Translations under genes and position numbers: made by a program
Shown: positions 7,317 through 15,301 of the stretch, one piece after another
Layout of the letters: each line of letters begins with the position of its first letter
Numbering within the stretch: the stretch's first letter is position 1
The notes under the pieces: model-generated
Databases searched by the model: none
The model's input: only the letters and a program-made list of their open reading frames with translations
What the model was told of the DNA's origin: nothing
Assembly: GCA_964469165.1 (NCBI GenBank)
Contig: CAYXXZ010000001.1
Span: 1 to 64,000, forward strand
Reading direction: 5' to 3'
DNA from: CAYXXZ01 sp964469165
Lineage (GTDB): Bacteria; Pseudomonadota; Gammaproteobacteria; Pseudomonadales; Porticoccaceae
Length of the DNA stretch: 64,000 nt

Positions 7317-9020
7317 ATGATCAGCAACCCAGCCAGCAAGTACCGCGCTTTTGCGCCCATCACCCTGCCCGACCGCCAGTGGCCGAACAAGGTAATCACC
7401 GCGCCTCCCGTGTGGATGAGCACCGATCTGCGCGATGGCAACCAGTCTCTCATCGACCCGATGTCGGTGGAAACCAAGCTGCGCTTCTTCGAAATGCTGG
7501 TGGAGATCGGCTTCAAGGAGATCGAGGTGGCGTTCCCCGCCGCCTCCGACACCGACTTCAACTTCGTGCGACGCCTCATCGAGGAAAACCGCATCCCCGA
7601 CGACGTCACCATCGAGGTGTTGACCCAGGCACGGCGCGAGCTCATCGAGCGCACCGTGGAATCCCTGCGCGGCGCGCGGCGCGCCATCGTGCACATGTAC
7701 AACCCCACGGCGCCGCAATTCCGTCGCATCGTGTACAACACCGACCGCGCCGGCTCCAGGGCCATCGCCGAGCAGGGCACGCGCTGGGTGCGGGAATTCA
7801 CCGCCCGCCACCCCGAAACCGAATGGGTCTATCAGTATTCACCCGAGGTGTTTTCAGGCACCGAGCTGGACTTTGCCGTTGAGGTCTGCGACGCGGTGAG
7901 CGCCATCTGGCAGCCCACCCCCGAGCGCAAGATGATCATCAACCTGCCCGCCACGGTGGAGATGGCGACGCCAAACGTCTACGCCGACCAGATCGAGTGG
8001 ATGCACAGGAACCTCAAGCGCCGCGACAGCATCGTGCTGAGCGTGCACCCCCACAACGACCGCGGCACCGCCGTGGCCGCCGCCGAGCTGGCGGTGATGG
8101 CGGGCGCCGACCGGGTGGAAGGCTGCCTGTTCGGCAACGGCGAGCGCACCGGCAATGTGGATATCGTCACCCTGGCACTCAACCTCTACACCCAGGGCGT
8201 GCATCCTGGGCTGGATTTCTCGCGTATCGAGGCCATTCGCCATACGGTCGAGGAATGCAACCAGTTGCCGGTGCACCCGCGCCACCCCTATGCCGGCGAG
8301 CTGGTGTTCACCGCCTTTTCGGGTTCACATCAGGACGCCATCAAGAAAGGCTTCGAGCAGCGCCGGGACGGCGACATCTGGGAAGTGCCCTACCTGCCCA
8401 TCGACCCCGCGGACCTCAGTCGCGGCTACGAGGAAGTGGTGCGCGTCAACAGCCAGTCCGGCAAGGGCGGTGTAAGTTTCATCCTGCAACAGCGTTACGG
8501 CCTGGAGCTGCCGCGCCGCCTGCAGATCGAGTTCAGCCGCGTGGTGAAAAGCTTCACCGACAAGGCGGGCCGCGAAGCCACCAGTGAGGATATCTTCGCT
8601 CTGTTCGAGGACACCTACCTGCACCGCGATGCACCGCTCCAGCTGGTCGACGCGCAGAGCGTCAGCCACAGCGGTGAGCGCGCCAGCACCACCGAGGTGA
8701 AAATCGATTACCGCGACAGCGGCAGGCCGCAGCGCGCGGCGGGCAGCGGTCGTGGCGCCATCGAAGCGACCGTCGCGGCGCTGGGCGGCAACATCCGGGT
8801 GGTCGACTACCATGAGCATGCGCTCGGCGCCGGCACCACCGTGGACGCCGTCTGCTACATCGAAATGCAGATCGACGGTCAACCCGCCATTTTCGGCGTA
8901 GGCATCGACCGCAATATCACCAGCGCGGCGATCAAGGCGATCTTCAATGGCCTCAACCGGCATCTGGAAGCCCATGTTCCCGCAGTGGAAGAGCAGGCCA
9001 TCTTTGCGGCGACCACGTGA
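7317..9020 (+). CDS. leuA: 2-isopropylmalate synthase
   Basis: First committed enzyme of leucine synthesis: condenses acetyl-CoA with 2-oxoisovalerate to 2-isopropylmalate. The TIM-barrel HMGL domain fills residues about 30-330, with STDLRDGNQSL carrying the metal-binding Asp and substrate Arg, and the HPHNDRGTA metal-binding His pair near residue 243. A linker leads to the LeuA dimer/regulatory domain (about 440-555), which normally binds leucine. At 567 residues it is the long alpha-IPMS form. Its last 42 codons plus downstream sequence are duplicated in tandem directly after it. Confidence 0.96.
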   Translation: MISNPASKYRAFAPITLPDRQWPNKVITAPPVWMSTDLRDGNQSLIDPMSVETKLRFFEMLVEIGFKEIEVAFPAASDTDFNFVRRLIEENRIPDDVTIEVLTQARRELIERTVESLRGARRAIVHMYNPTAPQFRRIVYNTDRAGSRAIAEQGTRWVREFTARHPETEWVYQYSPEVFSGTELDFAVEVCDAVSAIWQPTPERKMIINLPATVEMATPNVYADQIEWMHRNLKRRDSIVLSVHPHNDRGTAVAAAELAVMAGADRVEGCLFGNGERTGNVDIVTLALNLYTQGVHPGLDFSRIEAIRHTVEECNQLPVHPRHPYAGELVFTAFSGSHQDAIKKGFEQRRDGDIWEVPYLPIDPADLSRGYEEVVRVNSQSGKGGVSFILQQRYGLELPRRLQIEFSRVVKSFTDKAGREATSEDIFALFEDTYLHRDAPLQLVDAQSVSHSGERASTTEVKIDYRDSGRPQRAAGSGRGAIEATVAALGGNIRVVDYHEHALGAGTTVDAVCYIEMQIDGQPAIFGVGIDRNITSAAIKAIFNGLNRHLEAHVPAVEEQAIFAATT

Positions 9021-9056
9021 GGCAAAATACCCAGCCCGACTTGCGGGGTTTCACCC

Positions 9057-9132
9057 GTAGGTTGGGCTGGCGAAGGAAGCCCAACAGGAAGTCCCTCGCA
9101 GGTGTTGGGCTTCCTTCGTCAGCCCAACCTAC
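9057..9132. repeat. 76-bp hairpin repeat, copy A
   Basis: Interrupted palindrome that starts GTAGGTTGGGCTG and ends CAGCCCAACCTAC, with an inner pair AAGCCCAAC/GTTGGGCTT around a short loop. The same 76-bp unit occurs at 9306-9381 and 11130-11205, with degenerate copies at 21937, 55358 and about 57987. It is a REP-like intergenic element able to form a long hairpin. Confidence 0.95.
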
Positions 9133-9141
9133 ACACCTTCA

Positions 9142-9269
9142 TCGGCGTAGGCATCGACCACAATATCACCAGCGCGGCAATCAAGGCGATCTTCAACGGC
9201 CTCAACCGGCATCTGGAAGCCAATGTTCCCGCGGTGGAAGAGCAAGCCATCTTTGCGGCGACCACGTGA
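9142..9269 (+). pseudogene. duplicated leuA 3' fragment
   Basis: Second copy of the last 42 codons of leuA, still in the same frame and ending with its own stop, but separated from leuA by the leuA stop and the hairpin repeat. Within the coding part, six substitutions are visible, of which four are silent and two change residues (Arg to His, His to Asn). It has no start codon with a ribosome-binding site and is not expected to be translated. Confidence 0.9.
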
Positions 9270-9305
9270 AACAAAATACCCAGCCCGACTTGCGGGGTTT
9301 CACCC

Positions 9306-9381
9306 GTAGGTTGGGCTGACGAAGGAAGCCCAACAGGAAGTCCCTCGCACGTGTTGGGCTTCCTTCGTCAGCCCAACCTAC
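9306..9381. repeat. 76-bp hairpin repeat, copy B
   Basis: Second 76-bp hairpin repeat, at the end of the 249-bp duplicated segment and on the left side of the dctA-like insertion. It differs from copy A at only a few positions. Confidence 0.95.
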
Positions 9382-9385
9382 ACAC

Positions 9386-9492
9386 TCGCGTGTACAGGTA
9401 TCTTGAACCACTTCAAACTGCCCAGGCGCTGCAAGATACTGGCGGGACAGGTTGTCGAGTTCAATGAGCAGAAAATCACCGTTAATGCATGA
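9386..9492 (+). other. possible remnant of an unidentified gene 3' end
   Basis: A stop-free stretch of about 35 codons ends in a TGA at 9490-9492 and reads ...NHFKLPRRCKILAGQVV then EFNEQKITVNA. It has no start codon and no recognised family. It could be the tail of a gene cut by the rearrangement that placed dctA here. Between it and dctA (9493-9678) there is a two-unit heptamer piece (TGTAAGC TTTAAGC, 9513-9526) and otherwise nothing recognised apart from presumed promoter sequence. Confidence 0.3.
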
Positions 9493-9678
9493 AACACCGG
9501 ATGTTTAGGAACTGTAAGCTTTAAGCAGAATTCCAGGGCGTGTCGGACTTTGGGTGGTTTTCTAGCGAAAAGGGGGTTTATACTTCTACTCCACTTTCAC
9601 CAGCGCCACAGGTGCGCCGTTTCGGACGCGTCGCCAGGATAGCGCGTTTCAGCGTCTGTTACACAAGGGGAGACGCCG

Positions 9679-11007
9679 ATGGCCGAAGCAAGCACGGTGG
9701 CGCCGACCGGGGGCGAAGAAGCACGCGCCAGGCGCCTGCAATGGCGCATGCTGATCGGTTTCGTCGCTGGTCTGGCCGCAGGGCTGGCGGTCTATCATGG
9801 CGCCGCCGACGCGCCCTGGGTAGATACTGTCACCACCTATGTCACCGGGCCGATCGGCCAAATTTTTCTGCGCTTGCTGTTCATGTTGGTAATCCCGCTG
9901 CTGGTTTCTGCGCTGATCGTCGGGGTCGCCGAAATGGGCGAAGTGCGCTCGCTCAAGACGGTCGGGCTGCGCACGCTCATCTATACCGTCGTCGTGTCAT
10001 CGATCGCTGTCACGGTCAGCCTCGCCTTGGTCAACGCGCTGAAGCCGGGGGCGGGGATCGACCCGGCACTTGCACGTACCCTGCTTGTCGAGGGCTCCGC
10101 GCGCGCCGGATCCATCATCCAAAGCGCGCACGAATCGAAATCGGGGGTAGAGGCGATCGTCGCCATCGTCCCCAACAATTTCTTCAATGCGATGAGCCAG
10201 AACGATGTGCTCGCGGTGATGTTCTTCGCACTCTTCTTCGGCATCGGGCTGATGCTCGTCCAGACGCCGCAGACACAAGTGCTCAAGACCATGATCGAGG
10301 GCGTGTTCGAGGTGGCGATGAAACTGATTGGCCTCGTTATCCAGCTTGCACCCGTTGCCATCTTCTGCTTCATGTTCAATCTCGCGGCGCAGTTTGGCTG
10401 GGATATGATCGTCCGCCTGTCAGCTTATGTCGGGGTCGTGCTGCTCGCGCTTGGCTTGCAGATGTTCGTGATCTTTCCGGTCATCCTGCGCACGCTGGCC
10501 GGGAAGTCGCCGATCGCCTTCTTCCGCGAAACGCAGGAGGCTTTCGTGATGGCCTTCGCGACTGCTTCGTCGAACGCGACGCTACCAACGTCACTACGTG
10601 TCGCACAGGATCAGTTGCGCCTGCCCGACCGCGTCGCGCGCTTTGTTCTAACCATTGGCGCAACCGCGAACCAGAACGGCACCGCGATGTTCGAAGGTGT
10701 GACAGTAATCTTTCTCGCGCAATTCTTCAGCATCGATCTGACGCTGACACAGCAGATTTCAGTGATGCTCGTCTGCATCCTCGGCGGCATCGGCACAGCG
10801 GGCGTGCCGGCGGGATCGCTGCCTGTGATCGCGTTGATTCTCGCCTCGACCGGCGTACCACCCGAAGGCATCGGGCTGGTGCTCGGCGTCGACCGCTTCC
10901 TCGACATGTGTCGCACCGTACTTAACGTCATCGGTGATCTGGTCGCCGCGACGGTAGTGTCGGCGGGAATCGAGGATCAGCCGGTGACAGCTGCGCCGCG
11001 GGCCTGA
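9679..11007 (+). CDS. DctA-type dicarboxylate/amino acid:cation symporter
   Basis: Inner-membrane symporter of the SDF/DAACS family that imports C4-dicarboxylates or acidic amino acids with Na+ or H+. Eight or so membrane helices are visible with both re-entrant signatures: HP1 ASSNATLPTS (about residue 295), the TM7 motif ANQNGTAM (NMDGT in relatives), and TM8 VDRFLDMCRTVLNVIGD (about residue 400). GGGGAG precedes the ATG by seven bases. Codon choice and phrasing look less like the neighbours and more like alphaproteobacterial (sphingomonad) homologues. It sits between two 76-bp hairpin repeats and next to a transposase scrap, so recent acquisition is likely. Confidence 0.9.
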   Translation: MAEASTVAPTGGEEARARRLQWRMLIGFVAGLAAGLAVYHGAADAPWVDTVTTYVTGPIGQIFLRLLFMLVIPLLVSALIVGVAEMGEVRSLKTVGLRTLIYTVVVSSIAVTVSLALVNALKPGAGIDPALARTLLVEGSARAGSIIQSAHESKSGVEAIVAIVPNNFFNAMSQNDVLAVMFFALFFGIGLMLVQTPQTQVLKTMIEGVFEVAMKLIGLVIQLAPVAIFCFMFNLAAQFGWDMIVRLSAYVGVVLLALGLQMFVIFPVILRTLAGKSPIAFFRETQEAFVMAFATASSNATLPTSLRVAQDQLRLPDRVARFVLTIGATANQNGTAMFEGVTVIFLAQFFSIDLTLTQQISVMLVCILGGIGTAGVPAGSLPVIALILASTGVPPEGIGLVLGVDRFLDMCRTVLNVIGDLVAATVVSAGIEDQPVTAAPRA

Positions 11008-11013
11008 CGCCAC

Positions 11014-11100
11014 ACCACTGAAGCCGCAGAAGCGACGCAGGCTCTCGATCGCGTACAAGGCATCTTCCCTCTGCCGACCCGAAAAGTTGAACCAGTTCAG
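11014..11100 (-). pseudogene. IS5-family transposase fragment
   Basis: Reading the minus strand gives LNWFNFSGRQREDALYAIE followed by SLRRFCGFSG, the conserved N-terminal region of IS5-family transposases (usually EDALYDI-SMR-FAG). The frame is stopped-free only over about 30 codons and runs directly into the end of the dctA-like gene. No terminal inverted repeats were found. It marks the right border of the dctA segment. Confidence 0.7.
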
Positions 11101-11129
11101 CGCGCCCCTAAATCATGCCCCCTCGCCCC

Positions 11130-11205
11130 GTAGGTTGGGCTGACGAAGGAAGCCCAACAGGAAGTCTCTCGCAGGTGTTGGGCTTCCTTCGTCAGCCCAA
11201 CCTAC
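11130..11205. repeat. 76-bp hairpin repeat, copy C
   Basis: Third nearly identical 76-bp hairpin repeat, 17 bases before the stop of the convergent enoyl-CoA hydratase gene. With copy B it brackets the dctA-like gene and the IS5 fragment. Confidence 0.95.
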
Positions 11206-11221
11206 ACACCTTCAAGGAGTG

Positions 11222-12019
11222 CTAGCTGCCACGAAACGCTGCCTTGCGCTTTTCAACCATGGCCGCCACGCCCTCGCGCATATCGTGAGAGGTGCTGCAG
11301 CGCGCCAGCGCTTGCGCTTCCGCCGTGAGCTGCTCGGAAATACTCGACTGCAGGGAGTCGTTGATCAGGCGACGGCCTTCGGCGATGGCGAGGGTCGGGC
11401 CGCTGGCGAGGCGGGCGATGACTTCCTCGGTTTTTTCTTCGAGCTTGTCGTCCGGCACCACCCAGTTGACCAGCCCCAGCTCCCGCGCTTCCTCCGCCAG
11501 CAGGCGATCGCCGAAGAAAGCGATCTGCTTGGCGCGCCGTGCACCGACGGCACGGGGCAGAAAGTAGGTGGTGGCAGCGTCCGGCGGCAGGCCCATTTTG
11601 ACGTGACCGAGGATGAAGCAAGCGGTCTGCGATGCGATGGCCAGGTCGGCGCCCGCCACGAAGGACAGGGCACCGCCCACGGCATAGCCGCGCACGCTGC
11701 ACACCACGGGAATGTCGAGACGCTCGAGGGTGGTCCAGATGGGGATTTGATCCAGCGCCTTCTGCTCGAAATCGGCGGCGATCTGCGCTTCGGGCCTGGC
11801 CAGGCCGCTGGTGAAGTTATCGAAGTCGCCGCCCGCCATGAAATGGTCGCCAGCGCCGCTGATCGCCAGGCAGCGCAGCCCCGGCGTACTCTCCACCGCG
11901 CGCAGAAAGTCGATGACCTGCGCCACCCCCGTCATGGTGAGAGGGTTGCGCGCCTCGGGGCGGTTGAAGCGCAGCCGCGCCACGCCGCCGGTGATGTCGG
12001 TCCAGATATCGCTGGCCAT
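11222..12019 (-). CDS. enoyl-CoA hydratase/isomerase family protein
   Basis: Crotonase-fold enzyme acting on acyl-CoA thioesters. The oxyanion-hole segments are present (GDHFMAGGDF near residue 62; GYAVGGALSF near 112). In the second catalytic region it reads GLPPDAATTYFLPR (about residue 143): the first classical Glu is replaced by the Asp found in PaaG-like enoyl-CoA isomerases, so isomerase rather than hydratase activity is plausible. The 265-residue length is typical. An acyl-CoA dehydrogenase gene lies upstream on the same strand, separated by 243 bases that contain a heptamer repeat. Confidence 0.88.
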   Translation of the reverse strand: MASDIWTDITGGVARLRFNRPEARNPLTMTGVAQVIDFLRAVESTPGLRCLAISGAGDHFMAGGDFDNFTSGLARPEAQIAADFEQKALDQIPIWTTLERLDIPVVCSVRGYAVGGALSFVAGADLAIASQTACFILGHVKMGLPPDAATTYFLPRAVGARRAKQIAFFGDRLLAEEARELGLVNWVVPDDKLEEKTEEVIARLASGPTLAIAEGRRLINDSLQSSISEQLTAEAQALARCSTSHDMREGVAAMVEKRKAAFRGS

Positions 12020-12107
12020 GGGTTCTCCTGATTTATCGTTTGTTGGATGGCTTATCTTAGAGCTTGTTACACAAGCTGGAAACTTCGGCTACGGCCTGTC
12101 ACTGAGC

Positions 12108-12187
12108 CATAAGCTGTAAGCTCTAAGTTGAACGCTGGCATAACACAGTTCTTGCAGTGTCCCTGCTTAAAGCTTATGGCTTACAGC
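12108..12187. repeat. heptamer-periodic inverted repeat (GCTTA type), copy 1
   Basis: Left arm CATAAGC, TGTAAGC, TCTAAGT (12108-12128); right arm GCTTAAA, GCTTATG, GCTTACA (12165-12185). The units in the two arms are the same words in shuffled order. It fills most of the spacer between the two acyl-CoA genes. Confidence 0.85.
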
Positions 12188-12262
12188 TCGCGTCGTCTGT
12201 AGCCCAGGTGTACGGGCGACCGAATGGGGAGGCGTCGTGCCCTTACCTCCCGACATCCTCCG

Positions 12263-13465
12263 TCAAATGAACTTCGCGATGGTCTGTTTCTGGATCTCGC
12301 TGGTGCCTGCGTAGATGGTTTCCAGCCGCGCCATGGTGAACAGGCGCGAGATGGGGCTTTCCGTCATGTAGGCGTAGCCGCCGTGGAGCTGAAAGCAGTC
12401 GGACGCGGTCTTGTAGACGTTTTCGGTGAACCACAGCTTGATCACGGAGGTGGTGGCCATGTCGAGCTGGTTGGTCACCAGTTTGCGCAGTACATCCAGG
12501 CGGAAGGCGTCGCCCACCATCAGGTTGGCCTTGAGTTCCGCAAGCTTGAACTTGGTATTCTGAAAATCGAACACCGTCTGCCCGAAAACCTTGCGGGTCT
12601 TGACGAAATCCACCGTGAGATCGAACGCCAATTGCGCCATGGCGTGGGCGCGCACGCCGATCATGGCGCGATCGTAGGGCATCAGGTGGGCGAGGTTTCT
12701 GTTCAGCCCCCGCCCCGGTTCGCCGATGATGGCACTTTTCGGCACCCGCACTTCGTCGAGGAAAAGCTCGGCGATGGTGGCGGCCTTTTCGCCCAGGGTA
12801 TCGAGGCGGCGCCGCGAGAAGCCCTTGGCATTGGGGTCATCGAGCAGGAACATGGTGATGGAGCTCGGTCCACGCTCCAGATCCTCGTCGGTCTTGGCCA
12901 ACATCAGGAACAGATTGGCCGTCATGCCACTGGAGATATAGCACTTCTGGCCGCTGATGAGATAGTCATCACCGTCGCGGCGCGCCCGCGTGCGCATCGC
13001 CATGATGTCGCTACCCGCGTCAGGTTCGGTGAGCCCCAGCGCCCAACTGCGCTCGCCGGCGAGAATCTGGGGCAGGTAGGTGCGCTTCTGCTCCTCGCTG
13101 CCGAACTCCAGCAGGGTGGTCGTCATCAGGTCCGTGGTGAGATAGGGCCCGATGCTGGCGCCGCCCACGGTCTTGCCCAGCTCCTCGCCCATGATCAAGG
13201 TATAAAGGATATCGCCGCCCGGGCCGCCGTATTCCTCGGGAATCATGGTGCCGAGAAAGCCCGCCTCGGCGCCTTTCTGCCACAACGCCTTGGGATAGCC
13301 ATTCTCGGCTTTTTCCCATTCCTTGTAATAGGGTTCGATCTCTTTCTCTATGAAGCGGCGGAAGCTGTTGCGGAAGGCTTCGTGCTCCGGCGTGAACACA
13401 CCGTCGACCAGTTCGATGCCGGGCTCATACTTGGGAATGCAGTTCAGGGAAAGATTGTTTTGCAC
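12263..13465 (-). CDS. acyl-CoA dehydrogenase family protein
   Basis: FAD-dependent alpha,beta-dehydrogenation of an acyl-CoA. Family marks are WALGLTEPDAGSD (FAD/substrate loop, about 130), CYISSG, RLDTLG, and the C-terminal QLHGGYAYM with ETIYAGTSEIQ. The usual YEGT glutamate of medium-chain enzymes is Ala here, and the alternative base position reads PYDR, so the catalytic base is uncertain. The start is the GTG at 13465, with GGAGG five bases upstream; the longer ORF would add 13 poorly conserved residues. It is divergent from a TetR gene that may control it. Confidence 0.9.
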   Translation of the reverse strand: MQNNLSLNCIPKYEPGIELVDGVFTPEHEAFRNSFRRFIEKEIEPYYKEWEKAENGYPKALWQKGAEAGFLGTMIPEEYGGPGGDILYTLIMGEELGKTVGGASIGPYLTTDLMTTTLLEFGSEEQKRTYLPQILAGERSWALGLTEPDAGSDIMAMRTRARRDGDDYLISGQKCYISSGMTANLFLMLAKTDEDLERGPSSITMFLLDDPNAKGFSRRRLDTLGEKAATIAELFLDEVRVPKSAIIGEPGRGLNRNLAHLMPYDRAMIGVRAHAMAQLAFDLTVDFVKTRKVFGQTVFDFQNTKFKLAELKANLMVGDAFRLDVLRKLVTNQLDMATTSVIKLWFTENVYKTASDCFQLHGGYAYMTESPISRLFTMARLETIYAGTSEIQKQTIAKFI

Positions 13466-13594
13466 GTCTGCCTCCAGGGCATGGGTTATATGTCGGATTC
13501 GCACACGTGGCGCAGCTCAACAGAAAACCCGGCACGGTGTCGCGCCAGACTATATAATGACTCCCGGTCACATTAAAGTCGCATTCCTTACACC

Positions 13595-14236
13595 ATGACA
13601 GACAATAACACCACAGGTTACAAACGCTTCGAAGTTCGCAAGGCGCCGCGCCAGCGGCGTTCCCGGTCCACGGTCGAAAGCATCAAGCAAGCGGCCCTGG
13701 AACTGGCCGCGCAGGAAGGCTTCACCGAACTCAACACCACCCAGATCGCGGAGCGCGCCGGCGTCAGCAAGGGCTCCCTGTATCAGTATTTCTCCAATCG
13801 CGAAGCCATTTTCATGGCGCTGTTCGAGGATGCCACCACGGGCATGGCGGAAGTCATGAAGGCGCTGTATCTGCAGATTCTCGATTTGCCGCCCCACGAA
13901 GGCATCCCGAAAGCTATTCGCCGCCACCTGGAGCTGTTCCGCCAGCATGAGCTGATCTTCCTCACGCTGCCAGGCCAGGTTCCGCAACTGCGCCTGGCGA
14001 GCCAGCCGATTACCTATGAGAGCATGATCGCGCGTTTCACACGCACCTATATCCGCGAGCGCATCCCGGAAATCAGCGACAGCGACCTCGAACGCCGCGC
14101 CTTTTTCATCCACGAGATCGTCAAAGGCTGCATCGCCAGCTTCGTCAGCGACCGCCCGGCGAAAATCAGTGACCGCAGCTTTGTCGAGGATCTTTCGGAA
14201 ATCATCATCGGCTACTCGCTCAAAGGCGCGCAGTGA
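13595..14236 (+). CDS. TetR/AcrR family transcriptional regulator
   Basis: TetR-type repressor with an N-terminal helix-turn-helix: LNTTQIAERAGVSKGSLYQY followed by FSNREAIF (about residues 47-74). The ligand-binding C-terminal domain (about 80-213) is helical and not diagnostic. It is divergent from the acyl-CoA dehydrogenase, 129 bases away, which suggests control of that gene in response to an acyl-CoA or fatty acid; this is an inference from position. Confidence 0.88.
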   Translation: MTDNNTTGYKRFEVRKAPRQRRSRSTVESIKQAALELAAQEGFTELNTTQIAERAGVSKGSLYQYFSNREAIFMALFEDATTGMAEVMKALYLQILDLPPHEGIPKAIRRHLELFRQHELIFLTLPGQVPQLRLASQPITYESMIARFTRTYIRERIPEISDSDLERRAFFIHEIVKGCIASFVSDRPAKISDRSFVEDLSEIIIGYSLKGAQ

Positions 14237-14330
14237 CACCGGGGCTTGCCCAAGCCTCCCGGTACAACCCGCTGACAGGATAACCAGCAGCCACCCGCGG
14301 CTGTGGCAAGAAAACCCTTACTTTCCTTAA

Positions 14331-14345
14331 TGATAATAATTATCA
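14331..14345. promoter_or_regulatory. Fur box (perfect 7-1-7)
   Basis: TGATAATAATTATCA is an exact TGATAAT-n-ATTATCA Fur site in an AT-rich segment (14325-14382), about 105 bases before the DUF4198 gene. It predicts iron repression of the operon 14451-17816. Confidence 0.9.
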
Positions 14346-14450
14346 TTAATTGTTGATATTGATTATTAATTAAAATAATATCCAGTCCGCCACTGCCCTG
14401 AAACGGCTCTATCCGCGGGCTCTCCCGCAATAAAAGCAAGGAGGTTCACC

Positions 14451-15254
14451 ATGCTCACCGGCTCAAAATCTTTGGCCATCGCCGCGCTGCTCTCCAGTAT
14501 CGGCAGTTTCAGCCTGTCCACCCAGGCCCACACTCCCTACCTCGCCCCCGGCAGTTTCACCCCCTTGCAGCAAGGCTGGGTAACTCTCGATGCCTCGTTC
14601 GCCGACACCTTTTTCGTTCCCGAAGTGGTGTTCGACAACAGTGAGTTCGCCGTGCTGAACCCCGCCGGCCAATGGGAAACACCGGCGACAGTAGAACGCC
14701 TGCGCACCCGCGCTGTCGTCGAACATCGACTCGGCGAGAAAGGCACCTACAGATTCAGCACCGGCGTGCGCCAGGGCGCGATATTTCGTTTCTACGAGCT
14801 CGACGGCGAGCGCAAGGCCACCCGCGACCCTGACGAAGTACTGCCTGCCGGCGCCACCCTACTCGACCACTTCCAGGCCATCACCCTGGCGGAAACCTAC
14901 ATCACCCAGGGCCCGCCGACAGAGGCGGCCCTCAAGGCTCGCGGCCAGGGGCTCGAGGTGGTCGCCGTCACCCACCCCAGCGACGTCTACGAAGGAGAGG
15001 CTTTCCGGGTACAGGTCCTGTTCGACGGCAAAGCGCTGGCGGAGCAGGACATTCGCGTCTTCGCAGCCAATGGTGGTGACGACGAGCCCGTTATCGATGC
15101 GAAAACCGACAAGGAGGGCTTTGTCGACCTGACACCTCCCGCGGCGGGCGTCTACCTGCTGCAGATCCGCTACCGCCACCCGGCTCCGGCGGGGGCAGCA
15201 GCTCCCAATTACAGCCATACCTACACGCTGGCATTCGAAGTCGCCCAACAATGA
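14451..15254 (+). CDS. DUF4198 domain-containing periplasmic protein
   Basis: Predicted exported protein of the DUF4198 family, found next to metal-uptake genes and often described as a metal-transport-associated periplasmic protein. A signal peptide ends at STQA-HTPY (cleavage near residue 26), leaving a mature protein that begins with His. Two Ig-like halves follow; the second (GLEVVAVTHPSDVYEGEAF onward, about residue 160) contains the repeat-like KTDKEGFVDLTPPAAGVYLL typical of the family. GGAGG lies before the ATG (aaGGAGGttcacc). First gene of the Fur-controlled operon; the next lipoprotein gene starts 48 bases after its stop. Confidence 0.85.
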   Translation: MLTGSKSLAIAALLSSIGSFSLSTQAHTPYLAPGSFTPLQQGWVTLDASFADTFFVPEVVFDNSEFAVLNPAGQWETPATVERLRTRAVVEHRLGEKGTYRFSTGVRQGAIFRFYELDGERKATRDPDEVLPAGATLLDHFQAITLAETYITQGPPTEAALKARGQGLEVVAVTHPSDVYEGEAFRVQVLFDGKALAEQDIRVFAANGGDDEPVIDAKTDKEGFVDLTPPAAGVYLLQIRYRHPAPAGAAAPNYSHTYTLAFEVAQQ

Positions 15255-15301
15255 TGCTACGCAGCCAACAGATATCTTTGATCCACAGCAGAGAAAACAC
15301 C

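Larger units (their letters stand above)
8893..9390 (+). repeat. 249-bp tandem duplication covering the leuA 3' end and a 76-bp hairpin
   Basis: Copy 1 is 8893-9141 and copy 2 is 9142-9390; the offset is exactly 249 bases. Each holds the last part of leuA, its stop, a short linker and one 76-bp hairpin repeat. Identity is lost about five bases before the end of copy 2. Roughly eight to ten substitutions separate the copies. Confidence 0.95.
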
